A stretch of 37,122 bases of DNA, from the NCBI GenBank assembly GCA_913053875.1, contig CAJXGN010000022.1, positions 1 through 37,122 on the forward strand. The letters run 5' to 3'. The translations under genes and the position numbers were made by a program. This DNA is from an uncultured Agromyces sp. (GTDB taxonomy: Bacteria > Actinomycetota > Actinomycetes > Actinomycetales > Microbacteriaceae). The notes under the pieces are model-generated. The model saw nothing but the letters and a program-made list of their open reading frames with translations. It did not search any database and was not told where the DNA came from. This document shows positions 14,353 through 22,078 of the stretch, one piece after another. Positions within the stretch are counted from its first letter, which is position 1, and every line of letters begins with the position of its first letter.

Positions 14353-15894
14353 CTACCCGTCCGATTCGATCGCACCCTCCGCGACCACCGCGAGCCAGAG
14401 CTCCATCCGCGAGTATGCGGAGTCGGGATCGCGGCCGGTCAACTCATGGATGCGGCCGATCCGCGCCTTCAAGGTGTGCCGGTGGACACCGAGGGAAGCG
14501 GCGGCCTCGTTCCAATGCCCGTTCGCGCTGAGGAACGCGTCGAGGGTGCGGCGCAACTCGATCGACTTCGCATCGGTGACGGGCGCGGCCAGCGGACCGA
14601 GCACACGAGTGGCGAACGAGCGGACCGTGGCGGACTCCTCGCCACGCAAGAGCAGCTGGAGCGCCGGAAGTTCGTCGAAGCGAGTGGTTCGCCGCCGCTC
14701 CAGGCGGCCGATGGACGCTGCGTTGACCGCGGTGCGGTACCCGCGGTGCAGCTCGTCGACCGCGACAGCCTCGCCGATGCCGATCACCGTGCTGCCGGGG
14801 AGCCCCGCGGCGTCGAGGAGCCTGTCGAGGTCGAGGTCGCTGCCGACGAGCAGGGCGAGCTGGGCTCCTCGGGAGTCGGAGGAGACCTGACATGCGACGC
14901 CCGGCAACTCCTGGTCGGCGAGCGCGCCGAACAGGCCGTCGAGCGCGGTCGGCACGGCATCGTTGGGCACGGCGACCACCGCGACGCGCAGCTCGAGCGG
15001 GTCGAGATTCCAGCCGGCGATCTGGCGGCCGGCGTCGAACGGAGGCTTCCTGCTGCGCAGGAGCTGACGCAGCGCATCTGCCTGCAAACGCCGGAGACGC
15101 GAGTTGAGTACGCGGGTACGCTCCGACTCCAACGTCAGGAGGGACACCGCCGCCTGCAGTACGAGGCGCTCGAACGTGCCCATCGACCGGTCGACGCCGG
15201 CGATCAGAAAGCCCCGGGGCAGCCCGTCGGTGGTGAGCGAGTGGATCACGGTGGATGCACCGTCGGCGACGATCGCGGTGGCCGTCGGCGACGCCTGGTG
15301 ACGGGCGCGCATCAGGTCGGGGAGCAGTTCGGAGACCTTCGCGGCGGCCCCGCTCGGCCAGGCAGCAGTGGGGCGGCCGGAGCCGTCCGTACTGACGGCC
15401 CACCCACGCAACTGGCGGGAGATCTCGTGGACGAGCGTCTCTCCCGAGCCTGCGAGCGCGGCCCTCGTCAACGCCTGCTGCGCCTCGAACGCCTGCGTGA
15501 TGGCTTCGTACCGCTCCGCCGCAAGCATGTTCGACACCGCCTCGGAGATCGAGATGTAGGGAACGTCGACGGGAATCTCGAGGAGCGGGATGCCGAGCTC
15601 GTCTGCCTCGCGGACCATCTCATCGGGCACCTTCTCGTGCTCGAGGCCGATGCCGAAGCCGATCCCCGCGATGCCCGCGTCCGACAACCGCCGCACGTAT
15701 GCGGCCAGCTCGTCGCCGCCGTGCAAGCGCAATCCTGTCGTCAGCAGGAGCTCGCCACCCTGCAGCCACGGCGTGGGATCCTCGACCTCGGAGACGTGCA
15801 CCCACCGGATCTCGCGCTCTGCTCCCTGGGCGCCTGCGACGATGGGCGATCGCACCTCGGGCAGGCGGGCGATGCGCTCGATACTCACGACCAT
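14353..15894 (-). CDS. PucR-family transcriptional regulator
   Basis: A 513-residue regulator. Residues about 5-125 form the PucR sensory domain (IVAGAQGAEREIRWVHVSEVEDPTPWLQGGELLLTTGL appears near the start). A GGDEF-like/CdaR middle follows, and residues about 455-510 hold the C-terminal HTH_30, with SLGVHRHTLKARIGRIHELTG. The family activates purine, amino-acid and other nitrogen-catabolism genes in response to substrate. It sits between the two arms of the locus and faces the same way as the transporter/ureohydrolase arm, which makes it the obvious local regulator. A good promoter (15930-15958) and a GGGAG ribosome site precede it. Confidence 0.9.
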   Translation of the reverse strand: MVVSIERIARLPEVRSPIVAGAQGAEREIRWVHVSEVEDPTPWLQGGELLLTTGLRLHGGDELAAYVRRLSDAGIAGIGFGIGLEHEKVPDEMVREADELGIPLLEIPVDVPYISISEAVSNMLAAERYEAITQAFEAQQALTRAALAGSGETLVHEISRQLRGWAVSTDGSGRPTAAWPSGAAAKVSELLPDLMRARHQASPTATAIVADGASTVIHSLTTDGLPRGFLIAGVDRSMGTFERLVLQAAVSLLTLESERTRVLNSRLRRLQADALRQLLRSRKPPFDAGRQIAGWNLDPLELRVAVVAVPNDAVPTALDGLFGALADQELPGVACQVSSDSRGAQLALLVGSDLDLDRLLDAAGLPGSTVIGIGEAVAVDELHRGYRTAVNAASIGRLERRRTTRFDELPALQLLLRGEESATVRSFATRVLGPLAAPVTDAKSIELRRTLDAFLSANGHWNEAAASLGVHRHTLKARIGRIHELTGRDPDSAYSRMELWLAVVAEGAIESDG

Positions 15895-15929
15895 GGGAGA
15901 CTCCCGACTCGGTGCGAAGATGGACCATC

Positions 15930-15958
15930 AGTGTAGGTAGGAGGCGAAAACTCGACAA
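15930..15958 (-). promoter_or_regulatory. Probable sigma-70-type promoter of pucR
   Basis: On the minus strand TTGTCG (15953-15958) and TACACT (15930-15935) are separated by 17 bases, about 35 bases before the pucR start. This is a good housekeeping-type promoter match. No equally convincing promoter was found for the divergent lipoprotein gene in the 179-base gap. Confidence 0.5.
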
Positions 15959-16034
15959 GATGGTGAGTGACTCCGGCGATCGAGCGCGTGCAGGGTGTTC
16001 ATAACCCAGCACCAATACCCGACTCTCACCCGTC

Positions 16035-16056
16035 GCGGCCCGCCCTGCGGGGCCGC
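16035..16056 (+). promoter_or_regulatory. 5'-UTR hairpin before the amino-acid-binding lipoprotein gene
   Basis: GCGGCCC (16035-16041) pairs with GGGCCGC (16050-16056) around an 8-base loop. It stops 5 bases before the AAGGAG ribosome site (16062-16067) of the lipoprotein gene. It may stabilise the mRNA or tune translation; this is an inference from position. Confidence 0.4.
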
Positions 16057-16073
16057 ACAGTAAGGAGCAACAC

Positions 16074-16952
16074 ATGCGCACCATCGCCACAGCCGCCGCG
16101 CTCTTGGGGGTCGGCGTCCTGCTGACCGCCTGTGCGACGACCGACGCCGAGGCCCCGGAGACCACCACGGAGGCGAGCGAGTTCGGCCTGCCCGCCGCGA
16201 TCGCGGACTCCGGGCAACTGCTCATCGGCAACAGCCCGGTCTACCCCCCGATGGCGTTCCTGCCGGAGGGCGACGAGGACCCCGAGAATCGCCAGGGGTT
16301 CGACATCGACCTCGCCCGCGCCATCGCCGAGCGCTTGGGCGTTGAGGCGGTGTTCGAGCAGCAGCCGTACGAGCAGTATCTGCCGTCACTCGCCACCGGT
16401 CGCCTCGACCTCGTGGAGTCGGCGATGCAGGACCTCGAGAGCCGCCGCGAGACGGTCGACTTCGTCGACTACTTCCGCACGGGCCCGCAGCTGTTCACGA
16501 TGATCGACCGCACCGACCTGACCACCGTCGAGGACCTCTGCGGCGGCAGCGTCGTGATCGACGTCGGTGACGTCGGCTACCAGGACGCGGTGAACGCGGT
16601 CAGCGGGGAGCGCTGCGCAGCAGATGAGCCGATCGAGATCATCCCCGCCTCGAGCACCGCCGACGCGCTCATCCAGCTCGAGCAGGGTCGTGCCGACGCC
16701 ACCATCCGCGGCGCGGAGTCGGTGCGGTACATGGCCGGCGAGCTCGAGCCCGACACCTACGCGCTGATCGACGAGCCGCTCTCGGAGATCCCGGTCGGCA
16801 TCGCCGTCGCGAAGGACAACACCGAGCTGCGCGACGCGGTCGCCGCAGCACTCCAGTCGCTGATCGACGACGGCACCTACGCCGAGATCGGCGAGACCTG
16901 GGGCCTGTCCGACCTGCTGGTCGACGAGGTCACCATCAACGGCGGAGAGTAG
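16074..16952 (+). CDS. Amino-acid ABC transporter substrate-binding lipoprotein
   Basis: A 292-residue periplasmic-binding-protein-type lipoprotein (SBP_bac_3 family). The signal peptide ends in the lipobox LTAC with lipid-modified Cys20, followed by a Thr/Glu-rich tether. The binding fold shows GFDIDLARAIAERLG, LDLVESAMQDLESRRETVDFVDYF and IPVGIAVAKDN, typical of polar-amino-acid receptors. The usual Arg that grips the ligand carboxylate after the T/S-R motif is seen in SRRETVDF. A strong AAGGAG ribosome site lies 6 bases before the ATG. It begins the rightward operon and probably feeds the permease and ATPase encoded divergently. Confidence 0.92.
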   Translation: MRTIATAAALLGVGVLLTACATTDAEAPETTTEASEFGLPAAIADSGQLLIGNSPVYPPMAFLPEGDEDPENRQGFDIDLARAIAERLGVEAVFEQQPYEQYLPSLATGRLDLVESAMQDLESRRETVDFVDYFRTGPQLFTMIDRTDLTTVEDLCGGSVVIDVGDVGYQDAVNAVSGERCAADEPIEIIPASSTADALIQLEQGRADATIRGAESVRYMAGELEPDTYALIDEPLSEIPVGIAVAKDNTELRDAVAAALQSLIDDGTYAEIGETWGLSDLLVDEVTINGGE

Positions 16953-16959
16953 TCATACG

Positions 16960-18153
16960 ATGCAGTTCCTCGTGCTCCGCGGCGGCTCGGTGCTTTCGCC
17001 GACCGGCTTCGTGCCGGCCGACGTCTGGACCGCCGCGGGCACCATCCTCGGGGTCGGGCCGCATGCGTCCGGCCCCGAGGCCGTTCCCCCGGGCGCACCG
17101 GATGCGATCGAGCTCGACTGCACCGGCAAGCTCGTCACTCCCGGACTCATCGACGGCCACCTCCACATCATGGGAGGCGGAGGAGGCGGAGGCTACGCCA
17201 GCCGCATGCCGGAGCTGCCCGTCGATGCCGTGCTCGAGGCGGGCATCACGACGTGCGTGGCGATGCCCGGCGTCGACCCGCTCACTCGCCCGCTCGAAGG
17301 GCTGCTCGCCCTCGCGCGGGCCTACCGGCAGCAGGGCGTTCGCGCCGTCGCGATGACCGGCGGCTTCGTCTGGCCGCCGCGGACACTCACCGGAGGCATC
17401 CGCTCCGATGTGTACCTGATCCCCGACCTCGTCGGCGTCAAGGTGGCGCTGGGCGAGCACATGGCCACGGCACCGGATGCCGCGGAGCTCGCGACCCTCT
17501 TGCGGGAGCTCGAGTGGGTAGGTCGCATGATCGGCGGCGCCGTCCTCCTGCACGCACACCTCGGAACGGTCGATGCCCCAGCCCGCGACCTCGAGGCCGC
17601 CCTGGTCGATTCCGGCGTCGACCCGTCCATCGTGCAGGTCACTCACGCCAACTACACCGAGCAGACGCTCGCGGCCGCGATCCGTCTCGGCGGCGCGGGC
17701 TGCCGCGTCGACGTGAACCCGCTGCTGCACCCGGGGCGCGTGGCCGGGGCGCTCTCACCCGTCGAGACGGTACGTCGTCTGCTCGATGCCGAAGTTCCGC
17801 TGGAACGCCTGTCGCTCTCGACGGACGGCAACGCGTCCGTTCCACGCGAGATCGCGGACGGCTCATACGAGCACTACGACCGGCACCTCGACCTGCTCGG
17901 CACGGTGCGGGCCCTCGAGCGCGACGGCATCCTCTCCCTGGAAGAGGCGTTCGGGCTCGTGACGGCGAACCCCGCGGAAGCCCTGCAGCGCGACGACCTG
18001 GGGCTGGTCCGCCCCGGAGCCGCAGCCGACCTCCTCGTCCTCGACCCCGAGACGCTGGCCGTCCAGACGGTGATGAGCGACGGGGTCGTGCGGGTGCGTG
18101 ACGGCCGAGCGGTCGCGCCTTCCCAGTTCCGTGACCCGAGGTGGCAGGCGTAG
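16960..18153 (+). CDS. IadA-like amidohydrolase of unknown substrate
   Basis: A 397-residue member of the amidohydrolase superfamily, closest in pattern to isoaspartyl dipeptidase (IadA). The binuclear metal ligands line up: His67 and His69 in GLIDGHLHIMGG, the carboxylated-lysine candidate Lys161 in GVKVALGEH, His200 in LLHAHLG, His229 in VTHANYTE, and Asp289 in STDGNAS. The residues that recognise beta-aspartyl peptides in E. coli IadA, as I recall them, do not match: Glu77 becomes Gly76 in a seven-Gly run, the Arg after the SDH motif becomes Met, and the Arg in THLNR becomes Tyr. It is therefore probably a hydrolase for a related but different amide or cyclic compound. It follows the lipoprotein gene by 7 bases. 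Confidence 0.8.
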   Translation: MQFLVLRGGSVLSPTGFVPADVWTAAGTILGVGPHASGPEAVPPGAPDAIELDCTGKLVTPGLIDGHLHIMGGGGGGGYASRMPELPVDAVLEAGITTCVAMPGVDPLTRPLEGLLALARAYRQQGVRAVAMTGGFVWPPRTLTGGIRSDVYLIPDLVGVKVALGEHMATAPDAAELATLLRELEWVGRMIGGAVLLHAHLGTVDAPARDLEAALVDSGVDPSIVQVTHANYTEQTLAAAIRLGGAGCRVDVNPLLHPGRVAGALSPVETVRRLLDAEVPLERLSLSTDGNASVPREIADGSYEHYDRHLDLLGTVRALERDGILSLEEAFGLVTANPAEALQRDDLGLVRPGAAADLLVLDPETLAVQTVMSDGVVRVRDGRAVAPSQFRDPRWQA

Positions 18154-19031
18154 TGGACCGCGTACGGATCCGGACGACCCACTCGGGCGTAAACCGAGCA
18201 GACCTGCTGCAGCGCGACGGCGACTACCGACCGCCTCCCGGTGAGTCTGCCGTTCCCGGGCTGGAATGCGCTGGCCGCGTCGAGGCGGACCCGACGGGCA
18301 CGTTCGCTCCCGGTTCCGAGGTCTGCACGCTGCTGGGTAGCGGCGGGTACGGCACGTGGGTGGACGCAGACCCCGGGCTCGTGCTCGACGCCTCCGACAT
18401 CGATCCGGCAATCGCCGCGGTGCTCCCGGAGGCGCTTGCAACGGCTTGGTGGAACCTCGTTGCGCTCGGCGCAGTGACTCCCGGCGCCCGGGTGCTCGTC
18501 ACGGGAGCCAACTCCGGCGTCGGGCACCTCGCAGTACAGGCCGCCCGCGAGCTGGGTGCGATACCGATCGCTCTCGTACGCGACCCGCAATGGATCGAGC
18601 CGCTGATGGCGCTCGGTGCCGAGTCGGTACTCGTCATGCCGGTCGCGGACGGCCCGCTCCCCGAGGTCGACGTCATCATGGATCTCGTCGGCGGCGCCGA
18701 GGTCGCACGCATCGCGTCGACCTCGCTGGCGGCTCGGGGCCGCTGGCTCTCGGTGGGCCTGCTCGGCGGCTCGACCGTCGAGATCGACCTGCGCAGCGTC
18801 ATCCGCCGTCGCCTCGTGCTCACCGGCTCCTCGCTGCGCAGCCTGACCTCCGAAGAACGGCGTCGTGCCATGGCCGGCGTGCGCCACGACCTCTGGCCGG
18901 CCGTCCGCGCCGGACGCATCGCGCCCGCCATCGCGGGCACCTATGACATCGCGGACATCGACGGCGCGCAGCGCCGCATGGAGCACGGAGGCCTCATGGG
19001 CAAGCTCGTGCTCGAGCATCCCGCCGCATGA
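18153..19031 (+). CDS. Quinone-oxidoreductase-like MDR protein with short N-terminus
   Basis: A 292-residue protein of the medium-chain reductase family (QOR/zeta-crystallin type, no structural zinc lobe). It has THSGVNRADLLQRDGDY near the start, the PGLECAGRV motif, the NAD(P)H-binding VLVTGANSGVGHLAVQAARELG and a C-terminal MGKLVLEH. Normal members carry about 25 more residues before the GVNRADLLQR motif. Here an in-frame stop at 18132-18134 forbids any longer start, so the first beta-hairpin is missing. The GTG at 18153 overlaps the TAG of the preceding gene; another GTG at 18141 is possible. It may still fold as a reductase for a quinone- or enal-like intermediate, but the role is unclear. 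Confidence 0.75.
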   Translation: MDRVRIRTTHSGVNRADLLQRDGDYRPPPGESAVPGLECAGRVEADPTGTFAPGSEVCTLLGSGGYGTWVDADPGLVLDASDIDPAIAAVLPEALATAWWNLVALGAVTPGARVLVTGANSGVGHLAVQAARELGAIPIALVRDPQWIEPLMALGAESVLVMPVADGPLPEVDVIMDLVGGAEVARIASTSLAARGRWLSVGLLGGSTVEIDLRSVIRRRLVLTGSSLRSLTSEERRRAMAGVRHDLWPAVRAGRIAPAIAGTYDIADIDGAQRRMEHGGLMGKLVLEHPAA

Positions 19032-20080
19032 CCCTGAAGGGAACACGCACCACCATGACCGTACTCCCCCCTGACGCACTCGGGTTGGCGACGGGATACG
19101 ACCCGTCCGTCGATGTCCGCGGACTCGCCGGGTCCGCCACTGCAGCCGAGGCCCACGGGTTCGACATAGCGTTCTTCTCGGAGACGCTGTTCACCAACCG
19201 CGACTCGGCATCGGCCGTCTCGGCGATGGCACTGTCGACGTCCCAAGTGCAGCTCGGCACGACCCAGGTCGTGAAGCTCCGGAGCCCGTTGGTAATGGCG
19301 CAGACCGCGGCGACGCTCGACGAACTGTCGGGCGGACGCATGGTGCTGGTGCTCGGCGCGTACACGGCCAAGCACGCCGACCGGAACGGCGTGCCGCTCA
19401 CCGACCCGCTGCCGACGCTCAACGAGTACGTCGAGGCGATTCGGCGACTGCTGCGCGGAGAGACGGTCGACCTCGACGGTGACGTGGTGCAGATGCGGGG
19501 CGCCCGCTTGAACTTCACGCCCGTTCGCCCGGAGATCCCGATCTGGATCGCGGCGACGACGCGGAAGGGCCTGCTGAACGCCGGCGCGATCGGCGACGGT
19601 GCGCTGCTCGATGCCGGCGCCTCGCCCGAGTACGCCGCGAACGCCATCGCCGTGCTCCGCGAGGGCAGCGAGCGCGCCAGGCGCGACCCCGATCGTCTGC
19701 GCATCGCCCAGCTGGTCAACACGTCGATCGAGGACGACCGTGCTACGGCGATCGACGCCATGCGCTGGGAGGTCGCCACGAAGTTCACCTATCGCAGCAC
19801 GCCGCGCGCCAAGCTCACCGTCGGCGAGCCGACCATCGACCGCGACGATCTCGCCGGGTTCGAGGCGGCGTTCACGGCCGGCGGCAAGGAGGCGCTCGCC
19901 CGAGCGATCCCCGAGTCCTACGTCACCGGGCTGACCGCGGCAGGCACGATCGACGACGTGCGTGCCCGCATCGCGGAGTACCGGGCCGCCGGCGTGCACC
20001 TGCCGTTGGTGCGCCCGGCGGCACCGCGCCAGCTGGACGCGCTGCTCTCACTCGCATCCGATCGGAAGGCAGCCGTATGA
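19028..20080 (+). CDS. LLM-class flavin/F420-dependent oxidoreductase
   Basis: A 350-residue luciferase-like TIM-barrel enzyme. The family pattern is clear: AAEAHGFDIAFFSET, LGTTQVVKLRSPLVMAQTAATLDELSGGRMVLVLGAY, and PIWIAATTRKGLLNAGAIGDGALLD. It resembles the F420/MER-like branch more than the two-component FMNH2 monooxygenases. The ATG at 19028 overlaps the preceding stop (ATGA). A second ATG at 19055 has an AAGGGA ribosome site, though at a long 12-base spacing, and would remove nine residues. It is co-transcribed with the ornithine cyclodeaminase gene through a further ATGA overlap. Its substrate in the pathway is unknown. Confidence 0.85.
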   Translation: MTLKGTRTTMTVLPPDALGLATGYDPSVDVRGLAGSATAAEAHGFDIAFFSETLFTNRDSASAVSAMALSTSQVQLGTTQVVKLRSPLVMAQTAATLDELSGGRMVLVLGAYTAKHADRNGVPLTDPLPTLNEYVEAIRRLLRGETVDLDGDVVQMRGARLNFTPVRPEIPIWIAATTRKGLLNAGAIGDGALLDAGASPEYAANAIAVLREGSERARRDPDRLRIAQLVNTSIEDDRATAIDAMRWEVATKFTYRSTPRAKLTVGEPTIDRDDLAGFEAAFTAGGKEALARAIPESYVTGLTAAGTIDDVRARIAEYRAAGVHLPLVRPAAPRQLDALLSLASDRKAAV

Positions 20081-21105
20081 CCGGGTTCGTCGACGTGCAC
20101 GACATGGCACGCTGGGTGCGCAGCCGCGGCATCGGCCCCGTCCTCCGCGGGCTGATGGATGCGATCGAGGCCGACTTCCAGCGCTGGCAGGGCTTCGAGC
20201 GCACGCCGCGCATCGCAAGCCACACGCCGTTCGGCGTGATCGAGCTCATGCCCACGAGCGACGGCGAGACCTACGGGTTCAAGTACGTCAACGGGCATCC
20301 GTCGAATCCCGCCCGCGGATTCCAGACGGTCACCGCGTTCGGCGTGCTCGCCGACGTCCACAACGGGTATCCGACCTTCCTCGCAGAGATGACCCTGCTC
20401 ACCGCGCTGCGCACGGCCGCCACCTCGGCGATGGTCGCGGGCCACCTCGCGCGCCCCGACAGCACGACCATGGCGATGATCGGCACGGGCAGCCAGGCCG
20501 AGTTCCAGGCCATGGCGTTCCGCGAGCGCCTCGGAATCCGGTCGCTGCGGGTGTGGGACACCGACCCCGACGCCATCGCGAAGTTCGCGCGCAACCTGCT
20601 GCCCCGCGGCTTCGAGCTCCACGTCGCGGCGAGCGGGGCGGATGCCGCTGAAGGCGCGGACATCATCACGACCTGCACTGCCGACAAGGCGCAGGCGCGC
20701 GTGCTCGAGTCGGTCGACGTCGCGCCCGGCACGCACGTGAACGCGATCGGCGGTGACTGCCCGGGCAAGACGGAGCTCGACCCGGAGATCCTCATCCGAG
20801 GCCGGGTGTTCGTCGAGCACGAGCCGCAGACGCGCATCGAGGGCGAGTTGCAGCAGATGCCCGAGGACTTCGTTCCCGTGGAGTTCTGGCGGGTCCTCGC
20901 CGGGGACACCTCCGGGCGCTCGGCGGCGGACGAGGTCACCGTGTTCGACTCCGTCGGCTTCGCGATCGAGGACTTCTCCGCGCTGCGCTACCTGCGCGAC
21001 GACGTCACCGGCACCGACTTCGCGCAGCGCATCGACCTCGTCGCCGAGCCCGACGACCCGAAGGACCTGTTCGGGTTCATCGGCGCCTACTCGCCGGTAG
21101 TGTGA
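20077..21105 (+). CDS. Ornithine cyclodeaminase family protein
   Basis: A 342-residue member of the ornithine cyclodeaminase/mu-crystallin family. Ornithine cyclodeaminase turns L-ornithine directly into L-proline and ammonia using bound NAD. Visible blocks are GVIELMPTSDGETYGFKYVNGHPSN with the substrate-contacting Lys, LLTALRTAATSAMVAGHLARPD, the Rossmann motif MAMIGTGSQAEFQAMAF, and HVNAIGGDCPGKTELDPE. The last matches the true ornithine enzymes, including those of opine catabolism, more than the alanine-dehydrogenase-like branch. It overlaps the LLM gene (ATGA) and is 4 bases from the CtlX-like gene, fitting a route in which arginine or citrulline yields ornithine and then proline. Confidence 0.9.
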   Translation: MTGFVDVHDMARWVRSRGIGPVLRGLMDAIEADFQRWQGFERTPRIASHTPFGVIELMPTSDGETYGFKYVNGHPSNPARGFQTVTAFGVLADVHNGYPTFLAEMTLLTALRTAATSAMVAGHLARPDSTTMAMIGTGSQAEFQAMAFRERLGIRSLRVWDTDPDAIAKFARNLLPRGFELHVAASGADAAEGADIITTCTADKAQARVLESVDVAPGTHVNAIGGDCPGKTELDPEILIRGRVFVEHEPQTRIEGELQQMPEDFVPVEFWRVLAGDTSGRSAADEVTVFDSVGFAIEDFSALRYLRDDVTGTDFAQRIDLVAEPDDPKDLFGFIGAYSPVV

Positions 21106-21109
21106 CGAC

Positions 21110-22051
21110 GTGCACGCCCCCTCCGCGGTGGTCATGGTTCGACCGCACCGCTTCCGCCCCAACCCCGAGACCGAGGCCGACAATACGTTCCAAGCGCGCG
21201 GCGACGCCGATCGCTCGGACGTGATCTCGCGATCTGCCTACCGTGAGGTGACCGAGGCGGTCGAGCGACTGCGTGCCCACGGCGTCGACGTGCACCTCTT
21301 CGAGGACGATGCGGATGCCACGCCCGACAGTGTCTTCCCGAACAACTGGTTCTCGACACACGCGGGCGGCCACGTCGCGATCTACCCGATGTACAACCCG
21401 AGCCGTCGCCTGGAGCGCCGGTGGGACGTCATCGAGATGCTGAAGCGCGAATACCGCGTGCAGGACGTCATCGACTACTCAGGACTTGCGGAGGACGGCG
21501 TCTTCCTCGAGGGCACGGGGGCGATGGTGCTCGACCACGTGAGCCGCCTCGCGTTCGTGTGCCGGTCGAACCGCGCCGACCCGGTCGCCTTGGAACGCTT
21601 CTGCACGAACTTCGGGTTCGAACCGATGGCGTTCGACGCGATCGACGAGGACGGCAACACGGTGTACCACACCAACGTGCTGATGTGCGTGGCGTCGGAC
21701 TTCGTGCTGATCGGCTCGAGCATGATTCGCGACGAGGCCCGCCGCGCCCAGGTGCTCGATCGCCTCGGCGCCAGAGGGCGGACCGTCATCGAGCTCTCGC
21801 CGGAGCAGGTGCACGACTTCGCGGGCAACGCGATCGAGCTGACCGGCGCCGACGGACGCCTGCTCGCAATGTCCGCGCGCGGCGTCGCCTCCCTCACCGA
21901 CGAGCAGCGCGCGGCGATCGAGGCGTCGTGCACGCTCGTCCCCCTTGATGTGCCGACCATCGAGCTCGCCGGCGGCTCCGTGCGCTGCATGCTCGCAGGC
22001 GTGCACCTCGACATGCGTCCCGCCGCCTCGGAGTCCGCCGCGGTCGCGTGA
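21110..22051 (+). CDS. ctlX: CtlX-like citrulline/arginine-deiminase-fold hydrolase
   Basis: A 313-residue member of the guanidino-group-modifying superfamily, closest in pattern to citrulline utilisation hydrolase CtlX. Key residues are Asp73 in TPDSVFPNNWFSTH, Glu134 in FLEGTGAMVLD, His187 in NTVYHTNVLMCV, and the nucleophile Cys293 in GGSVRCMLAGVHL. Related enzymes hydrolyse citrulline to ornithine, carbon dioxide and ammonia, or arginine-type guanidines to ureido products. Next to ornithine cyclodeaminase, ornithine production is the likely role. The GTG at 21110 is 4 bases after the preceding stop; an ATG at 21134 (MVRPHRF) is an alternative start. It is the last gene of the rightward operon. 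Confidence 0.85.
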   Translation: MHAPSAVVMVRPHRFRPNPETEADNTFQARGDADRSDVISRSAYREVTEAVERLRAHGVDVHLFEDDADATPDSVFPNNWFSTHAGGHVAIYPMYNPSRRLERRWDVIEMLKREYRVQDVIDYSGLAEDGVFLEGTGAMVLDHVSRLAFVCRSNRADPVALERFCTNFGFEPMAFDAIDEDGNTVYHTNVLMCVASDFVLIGSSMIRDEARRAQVLDRLGARGRTVIELSPEQVHDFAGNAIELTGADGRLLAMSARGVASLTDEQRAAIEASCTLVPLDVPTIELAGGSVRCMLAGVHLDMRPAASESAAVA

Positions 22052-22078
22052 CCTCACCGTCCAGTGGCCGAGGGCGCC

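Noticed and set aside
16960..22051. A cyanophycin (beta-Asp-Arg) utilisation cluster based on the IadA-like gene
   Set aside because: The substrate-recognition residues of IadA are not conserved and no cyanophycinase is present, so this specific assignment is not supported, although an aspartate/arginine compound remains likely.
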